This document shows positions 7,699-13,896 of a stretch of DNA of 64,000 nucleotides, piece by piece (positions within the stretch are counted from its first letter, which is position 1; each line of letters opens with the position of its first letter). Location of the stretch: contig CAWEBX010000018.1 in assembly GCA_963807355.1 (NCBI GenBank), forward strand, positions 8,212 through 72,211, written 5' to 3'. A program made the position numbers and the translations under genes. This DNA comes from Nitrobacter sp963807355. Lineage in GTDB: Bacteria > Pseudomonadota > Alphaproteobacteria > Rhizobiales > Xanthobacteraceae. The notes beneath the pieces were generated by a model. It searched no databases. It was not told the DNA's origin and was given only the letters and a program-made list of their open reading frames with translations.

Positions 7699-8175
7699 CA
7701 ACCTAAGCGGACCCAAGGGCGTTTTGAGAACGAGGCGTTTCCATGACCGCCTCCCGGTGACGGGCCCGGTGTCTTTTCCTTTCTGCCGAAGGGGAGCCGG
7801 GTGTCCGTTACGCGGGGTCCGCACCGAAGCGGAAGTGACTAATCGCGCTGTATTGCAGTGACCATAGAGCCGCCCAAATGATAAACGATCGCATTACCCG
7901 ACGCCTAGTCAGAGACGATACGATTAAGCGATGATAGGGCCGATCCAGTCGAAAACGGACGTTTCGCATGATGCCTAGTGGTGACATTGTCGATCTGGCA
8001 GAACGCAATAGGCGATTAGTTAAGGCCGGAAATTAAGACGCGCCCTTAATGGCGGCTGCGCACGGCGGTCGTCCGAATCTAGGTCGGCTGGCGTAGGATG
8101 CCAGGCTCTTTCTGACTGATCGTTTCGACCTTTTGATCCTTCACGAAGGAGACGGAGTTCGTTGAGGTGGGGGGG
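7699..8175. other. Gene-free stretch in the island
   Basis: Only short frames without motifs are present. A GC-rich self-complementary patch (CCCGGTGACGGGCCCGG) lies near 7755. I see nothing else that can be supported. Confidence 0.35.
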
Positions 8176-8481
8176 TTACTGATCGGTCGATTCTTTCAAT
8201 GAATCAATCATAGCGCGATGATCTTCAACTTCATCCGGCGTCATGTTTTGAAAATCCTCTTCAGCATAAGCCGGATCTGCTCGAATAATAAATTCGTCGT
8301 TATCAAATCTTCCGGATACCAGCCGCGATCCGTCATCAAACCAGTATGACGTAAGTTCAGCAAACGTTTGGGTGGCGATCCGCCCCCAATCGCCACGAGC
8401 CAATTCGTCCTGCGCTTCTTCGATCGCGACTGCGCCGCCTCCTGCTTGTTTCTCTGTGAGAAAATCTTGAGCCTTTCCCAT
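8176..8481 (-). CDS. Small acidic hypothetical protein, 101 aa
   Basis: ATG at 8481 has GGAG about ten bases upstream. The protein (start M-G-K-A-Q-D-F-L-T-E-K-Q, end L-K-E-S-T-D-Q) is soluble and strongly acidic in its second half (DPAYAEEDFQNMTPDEVED). It has no signal peptide, no Cys and no named domain that I can recognise. Acidic proteins of this size are frequent in islands and may be antitoxin-, immunity- or DNA-mimic-like, but nothing here proves any of these. Confidence 0.5.
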   Translation of the reverse strand: MGKAQDFLTEKQAGGGAVAIEEAQDELARGDWGRIATQTFAELTSYWFDDGSRLVSGRFDNDEFIIRADPAYAEEDFQNMTPDEVEDHRAMIDSLKESTDQ

Positions 8482-8656
8482 GTTCTCTCACTCCGTGGCC
8501 GGTTCAGTTTCATTTATTTTAGCTTCGGCTTCTGCTTGCGTCGGCTTAGTCCGCCGATTCATCGCGAATCAGACGTTGCGGAGCCGCCTGCCATTGGGCG
8601 GGCCCGTAGATGTGAGATGCCTACCTTAAGATCTTGATCTGTAGACGGGTTGTGTG

Positions 8657-8676
8657 AGAATTAGAATTCTAATTCT
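8657..8676. promoter_or_regulatory. 20-bp perfect palindrome
   Basis: AGAATTAGAA at 8657-8666 is followed directly by its exact reverse complement. It lies 50 bases upstream of the exported-protein start at 8727 and would suit a dimeric repressor operator. Confidence 0.55.
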
Positions 8677-8681
8677 ATGGG

Positions 8682-8713
8682 AAACGATCAAGAGTTATAG
8701 GAAAAACGATCAA
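8682..8713. promoter_or_regulatory. Direct repeat AAACGATCAA x2, 22 bases apart
   Basis: The 10-mer occurs at 8682-8691 and 8704-8713, two helical turns apart, between the 20-bp palindrome and the ribosome site. This suggests a regulator binding one face of the DNA. Confidence 0.4.
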
Positions 8714-8726
8714 AACAGGAGGTACC

Positions 8727-9219
8727 ATGCGATTTATGAAAGCACTTGTGGGTGTCGCGGTTCTAAGCGGAACGACGCTCGTCACAACAGGCGCCTTCTC
8801 TCAGTCAACAGACAGGCTCTCTCAGAACACAGAGCCCGTCTCTGCGACCTTTGAGTCGACAGAGAACTCCTGTGGCCCATTTGAAGGTTGGAACGGTAGT
8901 AAGAGGCAAGGACATTCCGGCGGCCACGATTCTCGGCAAAAGTGACAACAGCTTTTCCTTCCGAATTGAGAGCAGGGATGGTCATCCGCCCATAATCGTC
9001 GTGGTTAATGGCACCCCTACCAGTCAGGAATTTACTGTTGAAGACGGATGGAAAGCCATCAACGCTGCCCTTAAAAGAGCTGGTTTCGGGGGCGAGGTCG
9101 GCCCCAGCACCCAACAAGGTTGCGGCGACATTAATATAACCGTAAGCGGGTCAGGAAACCCCACCACCGTCGTGACACTGAACTGCGGCGGGACGGGCGG
9201 TGGACCCCACCATAGATGA
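8727..9219 (+). pseudogene. Exported protein of unknown function, apparently frameshifted
   Basis: The start is strong: AGGAGGT four bases before ATG 8727. Frame one encodes a signal peptide (MRFMKALVGVAVLSG ... VTTGAFS) and a short mature region, then becomes implausible after about 8865. A second frame, open from 8851 to 9219, carries what looks like the mature domain (L-K-V-G-T-V-V-R-G-K-D-I-P, later I-I-V-V-V-N-G-T-P) and a Gly/Thr/Asn-rich tail with two Cys. A single indel between about 8855 and 8890 would join them into one secreted protein of about 160 residues. Either the gene is broken or the sequence has an error there. I recognise no family. Confidence 0.5.
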
Positions 9220-9463
9220 ACGATGTGCTGCGCTTGCTCGCATAAGCCGCTCGACGTGGCGCAGCCATTGGTCAGCTTCGCCTGCAGCTTCTCGACGTCA
9301 TCGACAGGCCCGCCTCTCGAAGGCGCGCCAGAGTTAGCTCTTTGCGCAGCCGCGCGATCTCGGCTTTCGCATAGAACGGTGGACTTTTGACAAGCCCACC
9401 GAGGCTCTTCTCCACATGCTCAACTCGGCTCGCGGGGACCGCGACACCTTGTCGGAGACGATT
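9220..9463. other. Unassigned stretch with gene-like composition
   Basis: On the minus strand a frame reads K-S-P-P-F-Y-A-K-A-E-I-A-R-L-R-K-E-L, suggestive of a helical protein, but it is interrupted and has no start. No gene is called. Confidence 0.25.
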
Positions 9464-9754
9464 TTACGACCACTCCTGAGATTTGCGAATGGGAATGAGC
9501 GCAGCGCAAGTCGCCTGCGCGCGGCCCAAAATTTCTTGAACAGCACCCAACGTTGATGCCTCCGCTGCCGTGGTGTAGCGACCATGGCTTGTGCAACCGC
9601 GAAGAGCCCAAGCGTCGTCCCTGTCCGAAACGATCGAGGATGCGCCTTCGGTCAGCAAGAGGCGATCAACAGGGACAAGGGTGTCTCCGGTAACGGCGCG
9701 CAGTTGTGTCACGCGCCAAGAACCTCGCAGTCCTCCAGTGATCGTTACCTTAGT
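9464..9754 (-). pseudogene. Chlorite-dismutase-like protein fragment
   Basis: The minus-strand frame reads T-G-G-L-R-G-S-W-R-V, then W-A-L-R-G-C-T-S-H-G-R-Y and L-G-R-A-Q-A-T-C-A-A-L-I-P-I-R-K-S before a stop at 9464. In Cld-like proteins of Rhizobiales the corresponding order is GG-x-G-x-W, W-x-L-R-G-x-T-S-N-x-R-Y and ALIPIRKS-x-x-W. The C-terminal half with the proximal His region is missing and there is no proper start. This is an eroded N-terminal fragment. The family call rests on memory of motif order. Confidence 0.45.
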
Positions 9755-9783
9755 TAGTGGCCAGCTTTTGAAATGCCGCTCTC

Positions 9784-9873
9784 TTAGCTGGTGCAGTAGC
9801 GAGCTTTGCTGATCAGCGCGCAGCCCTCAGCGTCGGTGAGGAGCCTTTCGATACGGTGTTGAATATCTTTCAT
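9784..9873 (-). pseudogene. Truncated small island protein, 29 aa
   Basis: ATG at 9873 follows CGGGGGTCTG. The frame (M-K-D-I-Q-H-R-I-E-R-L-L-T-D-A-E-G-C-A-L) resembles the N-terminus of short helical proteins frequent in rhizobial islands, but stops after 29 residues where those proteins continue. Probably a remnant. Confidence 0.35.
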
Positions 9874-10152
9874 CAGACCCCCGTGTCATGGCGGGTTAGC
9901 GGCCGATATTCGTTCCAATCGGCTGATCCTCAACTCAAGGTCGGCAATCCGATCCTTCTGGGTCCCGTCCACATAGGGCGATTGCTAACCCTAAACCACC
10001 GAGAAGCAATCCGAACCGCGTCTCTAGTTCGCGCGTTGGCAGGCCAGGCCGGAGGGCAGTGAACCAGGATCTTGCTGAGTTTCCACCATAATTGCAGGAA
10101 ACAGCGGTCAGCCTTATGTATTTTCAAGTCCCCGCGTTTCGACGCAAGCCGA
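9874..10152. other. No supported gene
   Basis: Open frames such as 9856-10062 (plus) and 9930-10232 (minus) lack motifs and ribosome sites. Nothing else is seen. Confidence 0.3.
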
Positions 10153-10353
10153 ATGGGTGTTGCAATGAACAGGGAAGAGAAGCTTGAAGTCTTCAAGGAG
10201 GCGGTGAAGCTAGCCGATTCCGGCAAGTACACCGGCTGGAAAAAAATTCAGTCCCGGCTGGTGAAATCCGGACATAAGCGAGCGCCGGACTTGCTCGACG
10301 GCAACAAGATCCGGATGGTTCTGGACGCCCAGTGTAAGTTGGCTCGACGCTAG
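10153..10353 (+). CDS. Small conserved-looking hypothetical protein, 62-66 aa
   Basis: Two in-frame ATGs (10153 and 10165) are possible, neither with a strong ribosome site. The product (M-N-R-E-E-K-L-E-V-F-K-E-A-V ... R-A-P-D-L-L-D-G-N-K-I-R) is a compact, charged, helical protein ending L-A-R-R. The segment G-W-K-K-I-Q-S-R-L-V-K-S-G resembles helix-turn-helix spacing in small regulators, but no family is recognised. Natural composition and island context support a real gene. Confidence 0.5.
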   Translation: MGVAMNREEKLEVFKEAVKLADSGKYTGWKKIQSRLVKSGHKRAPDLLDGNKIRMVLDAQCKLARR

Positions 10354-10456
10354 AACAGCATGTGGCTTTAACGCTCGATCGAGAGCTACCCGCCCGCATC
10401 GCGCATGAACTCCATCGGGAGTTGGGGGTGAGCAGCTGCGTGCGCCTTCACAGGCC

Positions 10457-10931
10457 TTATTCGGCGCAAGTACGGAGTTTTTCTGGAGCTAGTATGTAGC
10501 GCAGAGCATAGAAATCCCCATTCTTTAGATCTGGCAAAATATCTGGTCTGGATCGGATCACACCGGTCCATTGATGGGCCGGCTCTCAGCAGCTGCGGAA
10601 CGTTTCTTGGGTAGCCTTTCAACTGTGGGTTAGTCACTACGTAACAGTTGATTGCTCGCTGTTTCCAGAAATAATAAAACGGAAAATGTTCTTCGATGGC
10701 TAAGTTTGTGATCATGGTGGCCGCCGTGCCAACATTGGTCGCGTTGACGATGACCAGATCACGTTCGTCAAATTCCGGATCTCCCCCAATTACCACGCCA
10801 TCAGAGATCACTGAAACACGTAGGCGAGGGCCACTGGTGATCCAGTTTCGAAATTGGATCAATAATGCGCCAGTTGAAACGCAGGCGGCATAGCTCGCTA
10901 TCCAAATTGCTGTGTTACTAGGGTCTGTCAT
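10457..10931 (-). pseudogene. Membrane-anchored hypothetical protein with one apparent frameshift
   Basis: ATG at 10931 begins M-T-D-P-S-N-T-A-I-W-I-A-S-Y-A-A-C, a single N-terminal helix, followed by a soluble beta-rich domain (R-L-R-V-S-V-I-S-D-G-V-V-I; D-L-V-I-V-N-A-T-N-V-G). Near 10578 a run GGCCC appears to hold one extra base. In the next frame the protein continues naturally as W-T-G-V-I-R-S-R-P-D-I-L-P and ends A-P-E-K-L-R-T-C-A-E at 10457, giving 157 residues. Without the correction the frame drifts on to 10386. The right-hand 25-bp repeat encodes R-Y-I-L-A-P-E-K near this C-terminus. Confidence 0.5.
10478..10502. repeat. 25-bp perfect direct repeat, right copy
   Basis: Identical to 6677-6701. 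Here it lies inside the 3' end of the membrane-anchored hypothetical gene. In the matching frame both copies would encode R-Y-I-L-A-P-E-K on the minus strand. Confidence 0.7.
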
Positions 10932-10992
10932 TTCTTCAGCCCCCGCTTTGCGCGCAGCTTGTTTGCGCGGAACGTTGTAGGCGTAGGCACCG

Positions 10993-11205
10993 TCAGTCTT
11001 TCGATGAGCGCGGCGGGGTTGCCTCGCCAGCCTCACGAGCCAGCCGCTCTGCCCTTAGACGCTCGCGATTTTTGTCGAATGCCTCTGCTGCATTCTCGTG
11101 TTGAGCCATCGCCACTTTTGCCTCGGCTTCCCGGCGCTCTTTACGAGCTTGCTTCTGTTCTTTCGAAAGGGGCTTACGTGGTTCGAACTTGTCGAACTCC
11201 TTCAT
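10993..11205 (-). CDS. Small highly charged helical protein, 70 aa
   Basis: ATG at 11205 lies one base after the stop of the upstream ribbon-helix-helix gene, so the two form an operon. The protein starts M-K-E-F-D-K-F-E-P-R-K-P-L-S-K and is a single long helix of Lys/Arg/Glu/Ala (KQARKERREAEAKVAMAQHE), ending P-P-R-S-S-K-D. Similar small proteins beside CopG-like regulators are common in rhizobial islands. Function is unknown. It could be the partner in a regulator or toxin-antitoxin-like pair, but no toxin motif is present. Confidence 0.6.
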   Translation of the reverse strand: MKEFDKFEPRKPLSKEQKQARKERREAEAKVAMAQHENAAEAFDKNRERLRAERLAREAGEATPPRSSKD

Positions 11206-11206
11206 T

Positions 11207-11413
11207 TCATTTGCCCTTCTTCAGCCCGATCTCGACAAGGCGGCGGATGGCTTCGGAGCGGCTCGGTTGGTCCTCCTGCTGAGTTGCCCAGTGGTCAACC
11301 ACATCTAAAAAGTCGTCAGAAAGGCGGATGGTACGTGGGGGATCTTTTCCTGTAGCGCGGCGCCCCGAGCCCGGGCGGGGACCGCCATGTTTGTTGGGTA
11401 TTGCCTTTTTCAT
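11207..11413 (-). CDS. Ribbon-helix-helix (CopG/Arc-like) DNA-binding protein
   Basis: The protein has 68 residues. After a basic N-terminal arm (M-K-K-A-I-P-N-K-H-G-G-P-R-P-G-S-G-R-R) comes a beta strand with alternating residues (RTIRLSDDF). Two helices follow, the second being SRSEAIRRLVEIGLKK, the classic RHH pattern R-S-E-A-I-R-x-L-V. It probably dimerises and binds operator DNA, possibly repressing its own operon. The downstream 70-aa gene is separated by one base. It lies in the island, so its targets are probably island genes. Confidence 0.75.
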   Translation of the reverse strand: MKKAIPNKHGGPRPGSGRRATGKDPPRTIRLSDDFLDVVDHWATQQEDQPSRSEAIRRLVEIGLKKGK

Positions 11414-11419
11414 AAGTCT

Positions 11420-11450
11420 GTAATACCCTTTCCAAGCTTGAAAAACAAGC
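11420..11450 (-). promoter_or_regulatory. Candidate promoter of the RHH operon
   Basis: On the minus strand TTGTTT is followed after 17 bases by TATTAC, with the ATG of the RHH gene only about seven bases later. A transcript from here would be nearly leaderless. No other promoter-like pair is seen closer. Confidence 0.35.
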
Positions 11451-11485
11451 GGCCCGCCGAGGTGTTAGAGCACTTGCGACGGGCC
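11451..11485 (+). promoter_or_regulatory. Stem-loop before a small island gene
   Basis: GGCCCGCCG (11451-11459) pairs with CGACGGGCC (11477-11485) with one mismatch. A smaller GGTG/CAC stem sits inside. It is followed by a perfect ribosome site AAGGAGGT at 11497-11503 and the ATG at 11509. No T-tract follows, so a 5'UTR structure or attenuator is more likely than a terminator. Confidence 0.55.
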
Positions 11486-11508
11486 TAACCAGGCCAAGGA
11501 GGTACCCA

Positions 11509-11735
11509 ATGGCGCAGGCTGCCAGTACACCTATCACAAAACCCTCAGCGCCTCACAGAGGCCTGCCAGAGACGACTTCCGCAGATCCGGTCGCTGCATA
11601 GCTCACCAGATACAGCGTCTCTGGGACGCTCACAGGGGCTCGGAAGTCGAGGGGTTTGAAGCGAGTGAAAATGGCGCTGAGACCCATGCGGAGATTCAGG
11701 ACGAGCGGGGCACGCAGGTCTTGCGCTCGAGCTAG
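11509..11735 (+). pseudogene. Small island protein with one apparent frameshift
   Basis: AGGAGGT six bases before ATG 11509 is a strong start. The frame M-A-Q-A-A-S-T-P-I-T-K-P ... S-A-D-P-V-A-A hits TAG at 11599. If one base is restored there, the reading continues I-A-H-Q-I-Q-R-L-W-D-A-H-R-G-S-E to a stop at 11733-11735, giving about 75 residues. The D-P-V-x-A-A-I-x-x-H-x step is the pattern of small helical proteins common in bradyrhizobial islands. It is a broken gene, or a one-base sequence error. Confidence 0.5.
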
Positions 11736-11772
11736 TGGGCTCGTTTGCCAGGCCGCAGCTTGGCATCTGCCC

Positions 11773-11802
11773 CTTGACAGTGCCGATGAACGACCAAAAT
11801 CT
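11773..11802 (+). promoter_or_regulatory. Promoter of the hsp20 pair
   Basis: CTTGACA at 11773-11779 contains a perfect TTGACA. AAATCT lies 17 bases later, or CCAAAAT 14-15 bases later if read as a heat-shock sigma (RpoH) site. CTTGA at -35 suits RpoH promoters of alphaproteobacteria. Which sigma factor is used cannot be decided from sequence. Confidence 0.5.
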
Positions 11803-11805
11803 TAG

Positions 11806-11857
11806 CCACGTAAGTGGCACGTGAAAGGCTTTTGGCCTTCGCTACAAGTTGGGGTGA
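11806..11857 (+). promoter_or_regulatory. Candidate RNA thermometer in the hsp20 leader
   Basis: Three successive hairpins can be drawn: CCAC-GTAA-GTGG (11806-11817), AAGGC-TTTTG-GCCTT (11825-11839), and TCGCTAC-AAGTT-GGGGTGA (11839-11857). The third sequesters the ribosome site GGGGTG through four Watson-Crick pairs, two G-U pairs and one mismatch. A weak, imperfect hairpin over the ribosome site is the design of ROSE-type thermometers of rhizobial small heat-shock genes. Confidence 0.45.
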
Positions 11858-11861
11858 TAAC

Positions 11862-12293
11862 ATGGTGACAGCATCAGCATATGGCGATTCCTTAGATGCG
11901 CTCTTTAACCTGCAACGGGCACTTGAGGCGCGGACAGAGAGCGACTGGCTCCAAAACCAGACCGCCAGCCAGGGCCCTTTCCCGCCGATCAACGTTTTTC
12001 AGCAGGGCGACGATATCGTGGCCATTGTTGAGTTGCCAGGCGTCGATAAGAACGATCTGAAGATAGAGGCTAAGGAAAATACGATCAGAGTTGCCGGGAA
12101 GAAGGCTGCTGAGATTCCTGAAGGGGTTAGCTCGCACCGACGAGAGCGCATATCCGGCCAATTCGACCGGACGCTTTCGCTTCCCATACAGCTCGACCCC
12201 GATGGAATCAGAGCCGAGTACCAGGACGGTATCCTAGCGCTGTTCCTGCCACGGTCGGAGCGCGACAAGCCGCGGACGATTAAGATCGATTAA
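11862..12293 (+). CDS. Small heat-shock protein, Hsp20/alpha-crystallin family (first copy)
   Basis: The protein has 143 residues from ATG 11862 (GTG 11865 is also possible) with GGGGTG upstream. The N-terminal arm (S-L-D-A-L-F-N-L-Q-R-A-L) precedes an alpha-crystallin domain (about 45-135) with P-P-I-N-V-F, V-E-L-P-G-V-D-K-N-D-L-K-I and the signature Y-Q-D-G-I-L-A-L-F-L-P. It is an ATP-independent holdase that binds unfolding proteins. The second hsp20 gene follows within 45 bases, so the two are probably co-expressed under heat-shock control. Confidence 0.88.
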   Translation: MVTASAYGDSLDALFNLQRALEARTESDWLQNQTASQGPFPPINVFQQGDDIVAIVELPGVDKNDLKIEAKENTIRVAGKKAAEIPEGVSSHRRERISGQFDRTLSLPIQLDPDGIRAEYQDGILALFLPRSERDKPRTIKID

Positions 12294-12335
12294 CGGCACC
12301 TTTGGATAGCGACAGAGTATCACGGGAGAGCAGTG

Positions 12336-12734
12336 ATGGCCGCAGCAAAAGAACTGCAAGTTCGAAAAAAGAAGGAAGTGGAGAAAAAGGAAGAGGCGAC
12401 GGTTCCCGCGCGGACTTTTGTACCGACCGCCGATATTTACGAGACGCTGAGCGAGTTGAAGGTCGTGCTCGAAATGCCCGGCATCGAAAAAAGCAACGTC
12501 GAGATTAGCCTTCAAGATGGCGTACTGCACGTCGAAGGTAGGCTGGACCTTTCAAAATATGCCGGGCTGAAGCCGCTCTATACGGAATATAATGTCGGAC
12601 ACTATGCTCGGAAATTTCAGCTTTCCGGCAAGATCGACCAGAGCAAGATAGCAGCGGAAATGAAGGACGGCGTTCTTTCCCTGACACTGCCTAAGGTTGA
12701 AGAAGCCAAGGCGAGGACAATTCGAGTGAAATAA
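12336..12734 (+). CDS. Small heat-shock protein, Hsp20 family (second copy)
   Basis: The protein has 132 residues. A GTG at 12333 could add one residue. The Lys/Glu-rich N-terminus (K-K-K-E-V-E-K-K-E-E-A) differs from the first copy. The crystallin domain shows L-E-M-P-G-I-E-K-S-N-V-E-I and the signature M-K-D-G-V-L-S-L-T-L-P-K. Divergence from the first copy suggests distinct oligomers or substrates, not a recent duplication. The pair plus the following membrane protein form a stress cluster at the right end of the island. Confidence 0.88.
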   Translation: MAAAKELQVRKKKEVEKKEEATVPARTFVPTADIYETLSELKVVLEMPGIEKSNVEISLQDGVLHVEGRLDLSKYAGLKPLYTEYNVGHYARKFQLSGKIDQSKIAAEMKDGVLSLTLPKVEEAKARTIRVK

Positions 12735-12875
12735 CTCTATCATCGCGGCAGGGAAACGGCTGAGAACCTGCGGGTCGGTTAGTGAGCTGAGCCGGATGTA
12801 CGCTCGCTCACAACGCGGATGGTCCGAAGCACGCTTCGGGCCATTTGCATGTCAAGACGGGTACTGTTCGAAAGA

Positions 12876-12894
12876 GGCCGCCCACGAGGCGGCC
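12876..12894. repeat. GC-rich hairpin
   Basis: GGCCGCC (12876-12882), loop CACGA, GGCGGCC (12888-12894), followed only by TT. It may weakly terminate the hsp20 transcript or act as a 5' structure of the next gene. Confidence 0.45.
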
Positions 12895-12912
12895 TTACTG
12901 CTAAAAGGGGCC

Positions 12913-13266
12913 ATGCTCTACTTTATTGTGAAATGCGCGTTGTCCGGAGTCATTATCGGCATTGTATCGGAAGTGGCAAAGCGCAGCCCCGCTTTTGGTG
13001 CGCTGATCGTCTCCCTGCCACTTGTCTCCTTATTGGGGATACTTTGGCTTTGGCGGGACGCAGGGGACGCCGAGCGGATCGCGGGTCATGCGGAGTCCAC
13101 GTTCTGGTACGTCCTCCCGTCGCTACCGATGTTTTTGGTTATGCCAGCGATGCTTCGGGCTGGCGTGGGTTTTTGGCCGACGTTGGCGGCATGCTGCGCG
13201 TTGACCGTCTTGCTATACTTCGCCACGGCTTGGGCGCTCGCCAAGTTCGGCGGGATAAGCCTCTAA
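12913..13266 (+). CDS. DUF3147 family membrane protein
   Basis: The protein has 117 residues from ATG 12913, with AAGGGG just upstream. Four hydrophobic segments are visible: L-Y-F-I-V-K-C-A-L-S-G-V-I-I-G-I-V, A-L-I-V-S-L-P-L-V-S-L-L-G-I-L-W, Y-V-L-P-S-L-P-M-F-L-V-M-P and L-A-A-C-C-A-L-T-V-L-L-Y-F-A. This matches the small DUF3147 proteins, whose role is not known. An earlier in-frame start would add a region without membrane character. The position after hsp20 genes hints at stress-linked expression, but that is inference. Confidence 0.75.
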   Translation: MLYFIVKCALSGVIIGIVSEVAKRSPAFGALIVSLPLVSLLGILWLWRDAGDAERIAGHAESTFWYVLPSLPMFLVMPAMLRAGVGFWPTLAACCALTVLLYFATAWALAKFGGISL

Positions 13267-13270
13267 AATT

Positions 13271-13330
13271 AAATCAGGCCACTCCCAAAATCAAACTAGG
13301 CCACTAGGGGTCGAAATAGGCCAGGACCTA
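13271..13330. mobile_element. Terminal remnant of an IS21-like element
   Basis: The box GGCCA(C/G) recurs at 13277, 13299 and 13319, that is every 20-22 bases, with AT-rich spacers (CAAAATCAAACTA). Multiple spaced terminal repeats of this kind mark IS21-family ends where IstA binds. No istA or istB sequence remains nearby. Confidence 0.4.
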
Positions 13331-13428
13331 ACGATGCGTAAGAACAGTCAACGAACAGACTGCTACCTTTTTGCTACCCAACTGCTTGGGAGGCGATGGT
13401 ACAGAGTGGCATAAGATCGGGGAAAATG

Positions 13429-13452
13429 AAAAAGCCCCGATAAAACGGGACT
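13429..13452 (-). terminator. Intrinsic terminator (minus strand)
   Basis: On the minus strand AGTCCCG, loop TTTTAT, CGGGGCT (one G-U pair), then TTTTT. It would end transcription of the tRNA-Ser remnant or of whatever replaced its 3' half. Confidence 0.65.
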
Positions 13453-13477
13453 TCTCGCAATGGTACGTTACGGCAGG

Positions 13478-13530
13478 ACACCTATGCCGCATTTCGAGTG
13501 CGGTGCATTCGACCACTCTGCCACCTCTCC
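13478..13530 (-). tRNA. 5' part of tRNA-Ser (anticodon CGA), truncated
   Basis: On the minus strand the sequence begins GGAGAGGTGGCAGAGTGG at 13530 and continues through the D-arm and a perfect anticodon arm (CCGCA, loop CTCGAAA with anticodon CGA, TGCGG) to the first strand of the variable arm. After that no T-arm (GGTTCGAAT) or acceptor 3' strand follows. A terminator appears 25 bases on. The 3' half has evidently been lost or displaced, as expected when an integrative element breaks a tRNA-Ser. It marks the right side of the island. Confidence 0.65.
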
Positions 13531-13562
13531 AGGGGCCGCCCGGGCGGACGGGGTCGCGTTTA

Positions 13563-13610
13563 GCGCGTTTTCAGGCGAAGTGGAAACAGGTTCGCGCGAA
13601 GAACGCGCGC
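13563..13610. repeat. Dispersed palindromic repeat, family A (degenerate copy)
   Basis: It contains GCGTTTT, GGCGAAGTGGAAAC and GGTTCGCGCGAAGAA, matching family A copies at 21090, 30988, 40855 and 43520 in reverse orientation. Confidence 0.55.
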
Positions 13611-13718
13611 ATTGATACATTGCCGCGGGATCAAATGCAAAATCGAACCGGCAGCGAGGTTCGCCATGGAAGCCGCGGACAAACTGAGGCCATCGGTGCC
13701 TCGTTGTGGCCAAGTGGT

Positions 13719-13752
13719 GGGACCGCCGGACGCGATAATAACCGGCGGTCCC
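13719..13752. repeat. Perfect 11-bp stem, 12-base loop
   Basis: GGGACCGCCGG (13719-13729) and CCGGCGGTCCC (13742-13752) are exact reverse complements. No T-tract follows on either strand. It lies about 145 bases beyond the stop codon of the ROK gene (minus-strand downstream side) and could be a terminator without U-tract or a mobile palindrome. Confidence 0.6.
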
Positions 13753-13896
13753 GTGCCGCGTCATCAAAATCGTGGCCGGAAGTGCGGCTTCGCGGACCAC
13801 CTGCGCGACCATCCGACCGTAGCGGTCTTTGCGCAACCGGCAACGCGATCCGGATTTTAACCTCACCAATCAAGGTTACTTTGTTGTGAAAGGTGA

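Noticed and set aside
8657..8676. 20-bp palindrome as an Irr box
   Set aside because: The TTAGAA/TTCTAA halves touch without the usual spacer, and no iron gene follows.
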